Positions 56,986 to 64,000 of a stretch of DNA of 64,000 nucleotides are shown piece after piece. Source of the stretch: Campylobacteraceae bacterium. GTDB taxonomy: Bacteria > Campylobacterota > Campylobacteria > Campylobacterales > Campylobacteraceae. A program made the position numbers and the translations under genes. The notes beneath the pieces are model-generated. The model searched no databases and was not told the DNA's origin. It saw nothing but the letters and a program-made list of their open reading frames with translations. Within the stretch, counting starts at the first letter, position 1, and every line of letters begins with the position of its first letter. The DNA lies in the NCBI GenBank assembly GCA_012519705.1, contig JAAYPR010000001.1, positions 84,929-148,928 on the forward strand, read 5' to 3'.

Positions 56986-59900
56986 ATGAGAAAACTTTTT
57001 AAAATTAAGGGCTTTTTGCCTTTCATTGTCGTTCTATCTATAAATGCCTCTGTTGATTTAGGGCATAAAATAACCATCCAAAATATCTTAGTTAAAAGCT
57101 ACTCAGGGGACCTGCTAGTCGCACTTACAGCTACTATAAATTTGCTTATCCTACTTCCTTATGTGATGCTTTTCTCAGTGAGTGGGTTTTTAAATGATAA
57201 GTTTTCAAGAACTAGTATTTCTAGAGTTGCGGCTGGTAGTGAGATACTTTTTACATTTTTAATAACCATCGCTTATATTAAAGGGTATTTTATCTTTGCG
57301 TTTGCGATGACGCTCTTGCTTGCTATCCAAAGTGCTATTTACTCTCCTGCCAAATACGCTCTTATAAAACAAATCGCTAAAAAAGAAAACCTAGGTCTTG
57401 CAAACGGAGTGGTTGAGGCAGCTACGATTGTCTCTATTTTGGCAGCGTCTTTAATCTACTCTATAATCTTTGAAAAATTTGCCGTCATCTCTGATGACCC
57501 AGGGGCGATAATGAGCTCTGTTTGGTTTATAGGGGTGATTTTGATGTGTTCATCAACACTTGAAACTATCTTTACTTTTAAGCTTCCTTATTTCAAGCCA
57601 GCTGATGAGAGTAGTAAATTTGAAGTGAAAGAGTATTTGAAATTTAACTATCTAAAAAACAATTTAAAGCTTCTGTTTAGAGAGAAAAATATCTGGGTCT
57701 GCGTTTTGGGGGTAGCGGTTTTTTGGGCTTTGGCTCAGCTTATCATCGCTGTTTTTCCAGCTCATTATAAGTTTATAAGCGGGGATGATAATGTTATCAT
57801 CATCCAGCTAATTTTGGCTTCAAGCACGCTTGGTATCGTCAGTGGGTCGTTTTTTGCTGGGTATCTCTCAAGAAAACATATTGAGTTAGGTTTAGCAGCA
57901 CCGGCTGCTTTTGGGCTCTTTATAACACTTTTACTTTTTGCTTCAGCTAAGAGTGCTTTTGCTGCTTTCGTACTAGCGATTAGCTTTGGGTTTATGGGTG
58001 GGGCTTTTATAGTTCCATTAAATGCAAATATCCAGCTTTTTGCCGGCGATAAAAATGCAGGGAAAATCCTAGCTGGAAGTAACTTCATCCAAAATATCTT
58101 TATGGTAGCATTTCTGCTTTTAGCGATTTTGTTTGCGTATTTAAACATCGGCACAAAAACTATACTTTATGTTATGAGTTTAAGTGCTTTAATTTGTGCC
58201 ATTGTAGCGTTTAAGGCTTTGCCAAATTTATCAGCTAGGATGTTTGTAGCACCTATTTTTAGGCTAGTTTATAGAGTTAGAGTCCTAGGTGAAATCCCAC
58301 AAAATGGCGGTATGCTACTGGTTGGTAATCACATAAGCTGGATAGACTGGGCTTTGATACAACTCGTGGTTCCTAGAAAAGTTAAGTTTGTAATGCATGT
58401 GAGCTTTTATGAAAAGTGGAGACTAAAGTGGTTTTTTGATTTTTTTAGTGTGCTAAGAATCGGCAAAGGAACGAATAGAAAAACAATTTTAGAGATAAAT
58501 GAGGCTTTAAAAAACGGAGAAGTTGTAGCCATCTTTGCTGAGGGTTTTATCTCTCCAAACTCTACAATGAGCCCTTTTAAATCAGGCTATGAGTTAGCTG
58601 CTAGGGGAAGTGGTGCAAAGATAGTAGCGTTTCATATAGGAGGTTTTTGGGGTTCTATTTTTTCAAAAGCTCACAAAAGCTTTAAAAAGAAACACTTCTT
58701 TAAAAGAAAGACTCTAAATATCGCTTTTAGCGAGCCTTTGGATGAAAACATAGAAGCAAATGAGATAAAAAAAGAGGTGGAAAAATTAGCTTATTATAAT
58801 TTAGGAGATTATTTGGACTTGCAAAAACCGTTCCAATTTGAGTGGCTTAGAAAATCTAAAAATCCTTTCCATAAGCAAATGGTCGATTTTAGCGGGGCGG
58901 AGCTGTCAAATTTCAAAGTGCTAGTTGCTGTGCTACTTTTTATAGATAAACTTAAATTTAGCCAAAAGCATATCGGCATACTTCTTCCATCATCAAACGC
59001 TTGTGCTATCACAAATTTAACCATGCTGATAAAAGGCAAGGTTGTGGTGAATTTAAACTACACCCTAAGTTCTCTAAATTTAGCAAACTGCGTTAAAGAT
59101 GCAGGGCTGAAGCAAATAATAACTTCAAAGAAATTTGTAAAAAAACTTGAAGCTAGAGGGTTTAAATTTAGTGATGAGATAAAAGCTAAGTTTTTTTATC
59201 TTGAAGATGAGTTAAAGGTTAGCAAATTTGACAAAATAAAAGCTTTTTTAAAAGCTCTACTAATGCCAAAATTTATGATAGAAAAGCTCTATTTTGCAAA
59301 AGTTAAAATAGAAGATGAAGCGACTATAATTTACAGTAGCGGAAGTGAAAGTGCCCCAAAAGGCATAGTTCTAACTCATAAAAATATCATGACAAATTTC
59401 AAACAAGTGGAAGATTTACTAGGGCAAGAAAATATAACTACCATTCTTTCAAGCCTGCCAACTTTTCACTCATTTGGCTTAACTTTAACAACTCTTTTCC
59501 CGCTCTACGCGAATTTCAAAAGCGTTTATGTAGCTGACCCAACGGACGCTTTAAGTGTGGGTGAGATGGTGGAAAAACACAAAGCTGAAGTTATGTTTGG
59601 AACTTCAACATTTTTTAGAATTTACACTAAAAACAGAAAAGCTACAAAAGAGATGTTTGAGAGCATTAAATTCCCAGTGGCAGGCGGGGAGAAACTAAAC
59701 TTAGCAGTAAAAGAGGAGTTTGAAGCTAAATTTGACAAAACTTTACTTGAAGGATATGGCACAACAGAGACTTCGCCTGTGGTAAGCGTAAACTTACCTA
59801 CCATAAACTCAAAGAAATTTAGTAAAAATGGAAGTGTGGGAAGAGCATTAAACGGAACCATAGTAAAGATAGTGGATGAGAGCTTAAATGAGTTGGAAGT

Positions 59901-60384
59901 GGGTGAAAAAGGGCTTATCATCGTGGGGGCTCATCAAGTTATGAAAGGTTATAACAACAGACAAAGCCGTTCTATCTTTGAAAAAGATGGCATAAGATAC
60001 TATAAAACAGGCGATATCGGCTACTTAGATAGTGAGGGGTTTATTTTCATCACAGATAGAATTTCACGCTTTGCTAAAATAGGTGGTGAGATGGTAAGTT
60101 TAAGTATGGTTGAGGGTGCTTTGCATGAGGTTTTGGGCGAGGATAGTAATATCGCTACTACAAATTTAAAAGATGATAAAAAAGGCGAGAAAATCGTGCT
60201 TCTGTATGAAGGAGAAAAGTCAAAAGATGAGATAATAGAAGCGATAAAAGAGTCAAGTCTTAGCCCTTTGATGCGTCCAGCTGAAATTTATAGAGTTGAT
60301 AAAATTCCACTCCTAGGAACTGGAAAAGTTGACTTTAGAGAGCTTAAGAGCTTGGCTTTAAGCTTAAGCCAAATAAATGGATAG
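56986..60384 (+). CDS. Fused MFS transporter / 1-acylglycerophosphate acyltransferase / acyl-ACP(CoA) synthetase (LplT-Aas-type)
   Basis: MFS N-terminus; PlsC NHISWIDWALIQ, FAEGFISPNSTMSPFKSGYE; AMP-binding IIYSSGSESAPKGIVLTHKNI, YGTTETSPVVSVN, YKTGDIGYLDSEGFIFITDR. Confidence 0.92.
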   Translation: MRKLFKIKGFLPFIVVLSINASVDLGHKITIQNILVKSYSGDLLVALTATINLLILLPYVMLFSVSGFLNDKFSRTSISRVAAGSEILFTFLITIAYIKGYFIFAFAMTLLLAIQSAIYSPAKYALIKQIAKKENLGLANGVVEAATIVSILAASLIYSIIFEKFAVISDDPGAIMSSVWFIGVILMCSSTLETIFTFKLPYFKPADESSKFEVKEYLKFNYLKNNLKLLFREKNIWVCVLGVAVFWALAQLIIAVFPAHYKFISGDDNVIIIQLILASSTLGIVSGSFFAGYLSRKHIELGLAAPAAFGLFITLLLFASAKSAFAAFVLAISFGFMGGAFIVPLNANIQLFAGDKNAGKILAGSNFIQNIFMVAFLLLAILFAYLNIGTKTILYVMSLSALICAIVAFKALPNLSARMFVAPIFRLVYRVRVLGEIPQNGGMLLVGNHISWIDWALIQLVVPRKVKFVMHVSFYEKWRLKWFFDFFSVLRIGKGTNRKTILEINEALKNGEVVAIFAEGFISPNSTMSPFKSGYELAARGSGAKIVAFHIGGFWGSIFSKAHKSFKKKHFFKRKTLNIAFSEPLDENIEANEIKKEVEKLAYYNLGDYLDLQKPFQFEWLRKSKNPFHKQMVDFSGAELSNFKVLVAVLLFIDKLKFSQKHIGILLPSSNACAITNLTMLIKGKVVVNLNYTLSSLNLANCVKDAGLKQIITSKKFVKKLEARGFKFSDEIKAKFFYLEDELKVSKFDKIKAFLKALLMPKFMIEKLYFAKVKIEDEATIIYSSGSESAPKGIVLTHKNIMTNFKQVEDLLGQENITTILSSLPTFHSFGLTLTTLFPLYANFKSVYVADPTDALSVGEMVEKHKAEVMFGTSTFFRIYTKNRKATKEMFESIKFPVAGGEKLNLAVKEEFEAKFDKTLLEGYGTTETSPVVSVNLPTINSKKFSKNGSVGRALNGTIVKIVDESLNELEVGEKGLIIVGAHQVMKGYNNRQSRSIFEKDGIRYYKTGDIGYLDSEGFIFITDRISRFAKIGGEMVSLSMVEGALHEVLGEDSNIATTNLKDDKKGEKIVLLYEGEKSKDEIIEAIKESSLSPLMRPAEIYRVDKIPLLGTGKVDFRELKSLALSLSQING

Positions 60385-60403
60385 TTAAAAACTATCCATT
60401 TAT
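60374..60403. terminator. Bidirectional hairpin shared by two convergent genes
   Basis: aaatggatagtt aaaa aactatccattt overlaps both stop regions (60384 and 60392). Confidence 0.75.
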
Positions 60404-61720
60404 AAGCTTATCTCTTCTTTTATCTATGCTAAATATCCCAAAGCCAAGGCAGAGAAGAGCTGGTATCACCCACTCTAAGTCTGCTGAGTAAAGTGGTAAG
60501 AAACTAACAAGTTTTGCTAAAACTGGGATAGTAAGCCCAAAGCTTTTATCTAGAGTTGATACTAAGCTTATGGCAAAAACAACGTAAATCACAAGAGAGT
60601 AGGTAAATTTATCTTCATTTAGCCTAGCATCCAAAAGAGCTAAAACTATTAGCGAGAGAGCTAAAGGATAAATGATGCCTAAAAACGGCACAGCATAGCT
60701 GATGATGGCGGTTAGCCCGACATTTGCTATCAAAGAGCTTATCACCGACCAGATGATAATCCACTGTTTATATTCTATCTTTGTGATAGACGCAAAATAC
60801 TCACTTATAGCACAAGTAAGCCCGATAGTTGTGGTAAGACAAGCTAAAAACATCGCTATACCAAAGATGATAATTCCATAATTCCCAAACCAAAAATGAG
60901 TTGCCAAAGTTAAAATTTCAGCCCCATTATTTGGGTTTTGAACTAAGCTTACAGCACTACTTGCACCGACATATGAAAGCATTGCATAGATACAAAACAG
61001 AAGCACGCCAGCAAAAAGTCCAGCTTTTATCGTGCCTTTTACGATGGCGTCTTGGTTTTTTATACCTAGTCTTTTAAATGTTAAAATGATTACAAGTCCA
61101 AAACTAAGACTTGCTAACGCGTCCATTGTCTGATATCCTTCCAAAATGGAAGTTGAGATAAGATGAGTCTCATAAACCCCGGAAGCCTCTAAAAAAGGAG
61201 CGTCGTGCAAAGGCATGAAAATAGCTGCACCAAACAAAACTAAAATCAAAACAAGAAGAATAGGGGTTAAAATTTGACCCAGAGTTGCGACCATTTTAGT
61301 TGGGTTTTGTGACAAAGCCCAGTTGATGATAAAGAAAATTATAGAGTAGATAAAAAGTGCTAAGCTACCCAAATTTTCAGATAAAAATGGCTTTATAGCC
61401 AGCTCAAAAGGCATATTTGCCGCTCTTGGTATAGCAAAAATAGGACCTATGATTAAAAGTAGGCTTATGGTAAAAATAAGGGCAAATTTTGGAGAGATTC
61501 TACTTGCTAAGTTATGAAGTCCGTTTGACTTTGCCACAGCGGCGATTCCAAGTATGGGGAAAAGAACAGCTGTTAGACAAAAGGCAGTTATCGCCAAAGG
61601 AGTGGAACTCCCAGCTAAATACCCTAAAAATACGGGAAATATAAAGTTCCCTGCACCAAAAAACATAGAAAATAAAGTTAAACTTACGACAATTAATTGC
61701 TTCAAAGAAATTTCTTTCAT
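60392..61720 (-). CDS. brnQ: Branched-chain amino acid transport protein BrnQ family
   Basis: LTLFSMFFGAGNFIFPVFLGYLAG, 12 TM-like hydrophobic pattern. Confidence 0.9.
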   Translation of the reverse strand: MKEISLKQLIVVSLTLFSMFFGAGNFIFPVFLGYLAGSSTPLAITAFCLTAVLFPILGIAAVAKSNGLHNLASRISPKFALIFTISLLLIIGPIFAIPRAANMPFELAIKPFLSENLGSLALFIYSIIFFIINWALSQNPTKMVATLGQILTPILLVLILVLFGAAIFMPLHDAPFLEASGVYETHLISTSILEGYQTMDALASLSFGLVIILTFKRLGIKNQDAIVKGTIKAGLFAGVLLFCIYAMLSYVGASSAVSLVQNPNNGAEILTLATHFWFGNYGIIIFGIAMFLACLTTTIGLTCAISEYFASITKIEYKQWIIIWSVISSLIANVGLTAIISYAVPFLGIIYPLALSLIVLALLDARLNEDKFTYSLVIYVVFAISLVSTLDKSFGLTIPVLAKLVSFLPLYSADLEWVIPALLCLGFGIFSIDKRRDKLING

Positions 61721-61789
61721 AGATAACCTTTTAAAATTTTCTTTGTATGATATATCAAAAACTTTTAATTTTAAATAAAAAATGGGTGG

Positions 61790-63544
61790 TTAAACCTCTT
61801 CTTCTTTTTTATTGCTCTCTTTGGATTTATCTAAATAATTCATATATTTACATATTAGCTCCCCGATTTCAGCAAAGCACTCTATCAGCGAGCCACAAAG
61901 CACAGCGTCGTTCATCAAAGAAGTTAAATCGCTCGGGCTAATTTCACCTTTTGTATAGGTGTTTCCATAAGTTATGCTTAGATTTTTAAAGTATAACTCC
62001 TCTTTTATAAAAAACTCTGAGTCTATTCCTTCGGTGTTGCTTGATATATCGGCGGTATTTCTAAGAGCGTTGATGATGTGAATGCGTAAATTATCATACT
62101 CTTTTTTTAGATAAGGGTTTTGGCTATTTGAAAACTCTTTGAAATTTGAGTGGAAATTTCGAGCATTTTTAAGAGCTTCTGCTAAAAGCAAACAAGCATG
62201 CCTTGTATCCATAAATGCTTCAGAGTGTTTCTCATCAGATTTGTTTCCAGCTTTGATTGAGTACTCTATAATGGCACTATATAGAGGTTTGAACTTATTG
62301 TCATACTGTTTGTCAAAGTTCATTTTTATCTCATCTCTTGAGTTTTTTAAAATTTCCTCGTCTGAAATCGTGCGGTCTTTGACATATTTATACTCAACAT
62401 TTATAGCTTTAGATATCATTTTTGACGTTATTTTAAAAAGCCTTCTTAGCTCTTTTGTTAAAACTTCTAATGAGCTCTCAGGATATTCAAGAGCAGTTTC
62501 TGAGAAGTAGATATAAGGCTCTGGGGTTTTTTCTCTCATAAAAAGCCTGCTTAAACGGCTTGTTAATTTATCTATAAATGGATAGAAAGCTATAGCCATT
62601 AAGAGATTAAAGCAGGTGTGAAAAAGTGATAGTTTTAGAGTGTAGTCATCTGCTCCTATGCCAAGAGAGTTTGAAAGCGTATCTACAAGCTCTAAAAAAG
62701 GGTTAAAGACAGCTATTATTATCAAAGCAGTAAAAGCGTTAAAAAAGACATGAGCCACCATGAGTTGTTTGCCTTGATAGTTGGTTCTAAGACTTCCAAT
62801 CACTGCCATTATCGTGCTTCCAACGTTTGAGCCAATGGCTATGGCTATGGCGTTATCATAAGCTATCTGTCCGGTTGCAAGAGCAGTTAAGGTTAGAGTA
62901 AGAGTTGCGTGAGAGCTTTGCATCAAAACAGTTGCGATAATGCCTATAACTGCATAAACTAGTATCCCTTTTAGTCCAGGGATAGCATACTGTGAGAGGT
63001 CTATAGCAGTAGCAGATGTAAAAGCACTCTTCATATAATCAATGCCTAAAAAAAGTAGCCCTAAACTAAAAAGCAGATATCCAACTCCTTTTATGCTATT
63101 TTTCTTATCAAGAGTTAAAAACACTCCAAAGATAACCATCGGCATTGCGTATTTTGCGATATCCATCTTTAGCCCAAAGATAGAGATTATCCAAGCTCCT
63201 GTTGTAGTTCCTAAATTTGCACCTAAGATTATCCCAAGTCCAGAACTTAGAGTTATCATCCCAGCACTTAAAAACGACATCGCTAGAACTGAGACAAGCC
63301 CGCTTGATTGCATGATAGCAGTGCTTGTTAGTCCAAAAAAGAAGCTTTTTGCATTGGTTTTGGTAAAGGTTTTTATCATTTTAGGGAAGTTGCTACCACC
63401 CATAAGTTTAAAGCTAGTTTCTAAAGTCGTCATAGCGTAGATAAAAAGTGCGATTCCAAAAGATAAAACTAGAAAACTATGACTTTTGAATATAGCGTAT
63501 CCAAACGCTATCAAAGAGAGATATAAGGTAAACTTTTTAACCAT
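61790..63544 (-). CDS. Na+/phosphate symporter (NptA/YjbB-like, PhoU-like C-terminus)
   Basis: FFFGLTSTAIMQSSGLVSVLAMSFLSAGMI, GANLGTTTGAWI, IATVLMQSSHATLTLTLTAL, AIGSNVGSTIMAVIGSL. Confidence 0.92.
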   Translation of the reverse strand: MVKKFTLYLSLIAFGYAIFKSHSFLVLSFGIALFIYAMTTLETSFKLMGGSNFPKMIKTFTKTNAKSFFFGLTSTAIMQSSGLVSVLAMSFLSAGMITLSSGLGIILGANLGTTTGAWIISIFGLKMDIAKYAMPMVIFGVFLTLDKKNSIKGVGYLLFSLGLLFLGIDYMKSAFTSATAIDLSQYAIPGLKGILVYAVIGIIATVLMQSSHATLTLTLTALATGQIAYDNAIAIAIGSNVGSTIMAVIGSLRTNYQGKQLMVAHVFFNAFTALIIIAVFNPFLELVDTLSNSLGIGADDYTLKLSLFHTCFNLLMAIAFYPFIDKLTSRLSRLFMREKTPEPYIYFSETALEYPESSLEVLTKELRRLFKITSKMISKAINVEYKYVKDRTISDEEILKNSRDEIKMNFDKQYDNKFKPLYSAIIEYSIKAGNKSDEKHSEAFMDTRHACLLLAEALKNARNFHSNFKEFSNSQNPYLKKEYDNLRIHIINALRNTADISSNTEGIDSEFFIKEELYFKNLSITYGNTYTKGEISPSDLTSLMNDAVLCGSLIECFAEIGELICKYMNYLDKSKESNKKEEEV

Positions 63545-63649
63545 CTTAACCCCTTTTTGTAAATATAAATAGGAAGTAAATTATACTTCCTAAACGATAA
63601 GATTAAGGTTAAATTTGGCTAAATTTAGTAAATTTTAGCTATTTTTAAG

Positions 63650-64000
63650 TTATCTCATCAGCTCTTCTAGTGCGTCTATCCTATCCTGCGTGCTTGGATG
63701 AGTTCTAAAAAGCGATGAGAAGTTACTTTGCACCCCGCTTAGAGGGTTTACTATAAACATATGAGCTGAGCTTGGGTCTGCATTTTGTAATCTACTACCC
63801 TGTGCGTAATAATCAAGCTTTTGAAGAGCTGAGATCAGCCACTCAGGATGACCTGTAAGTTCCGCTGCACCCCTGTCTGCTGCATACTCTCTACTTCTTG
63901 AGATAGACATCTGGATAATGCTTGCCGCAAGCGGGGCGATTACAGCTAAAACTAAAAGAATGATTGGATTTGAGTTGTTGTTTTCTCTATTTCCACCAGC
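63650..64000 (-). CDS. htpX: HtpX-like M48 membrane metalloprotease, C-terminal part (runs off right edge)
   Basis: [23 protein letters not shown] ... [19 protein letters not shown]. Confidence 0.9.
   Translation of the reverse strand, partial: AGGNRENNNSNPIILLVLAVIAPLAASIIQMSISRSREYAADRGAAELTGHPEWLISALQKLDYYAQGSRLQNADPSSAHMFIVNPLSGVQSNFSSLFRTHPSTQDRIDALEELMR

Overview
This AT-rich 64 kb window looks chromosomal and comes from a Campylobacter-type epsilonproteobacterium. It is gene-dense. No rRNA, tRNA, CRISPR array, integrase or intact transposase was recognised. From ~16.6 kb to the end it is mostly housekeeping: coaE, surE, lpxB, greA, argC, serB, tal, a PilT-like ATPase, rplY, pth, lysA, pheA, hisC, dxs, perR, ubiE, xseA, serC, fabH, plsX, rpmF (missing from the ORF track), ndk, fdxB, ahpC, plsY, folB, cosR plus a histidine kinase, ppx, luxS, dut, desulforubrerythrin, a CiaB-like protein, an Aas-type fusion, brnQ, Na/Pi symporter and htpX. 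The accessory part (0.8-16.5 kb) holds a Sau3AI-like (GATC) restriction-modification pair, a MerT/MerP plus Tat-transglutaminase cluster, a TorA/BisC-like molybdoenzyme, a metalloprotease autotransporter, and a six-gene run: YjiL/YjiM-like (double-cubane/HgdC-HgdB family) ATPase and reductase, FrnE-like DsbA, and an Rbs-type ABC importer. The observations I rate highest are: (1) three near-identical 15-nt hairpins with compensating stem changes, each 20-21 nt upstream of a minus-strand start codon in the accessory region; (2) an A8G8 tract at the ribosome-binding position of the YjiM-like gene; (3) a cassette insertion of the autotransporter flanked by a synonymously diverged copy of the permease 3' end; (4) flagellar genes missing at two syntenic junctions (hisC/dxs and after ahpC); (5) cosR with an adjacent histidine kinase, near luxS and desulforubrerythrin; (6) a ~285-bp hairpin between greA and argC; (7) a dispersed TCATTGCGAG-type inverted-repeat family. 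All assignments are by eye, without database searches.
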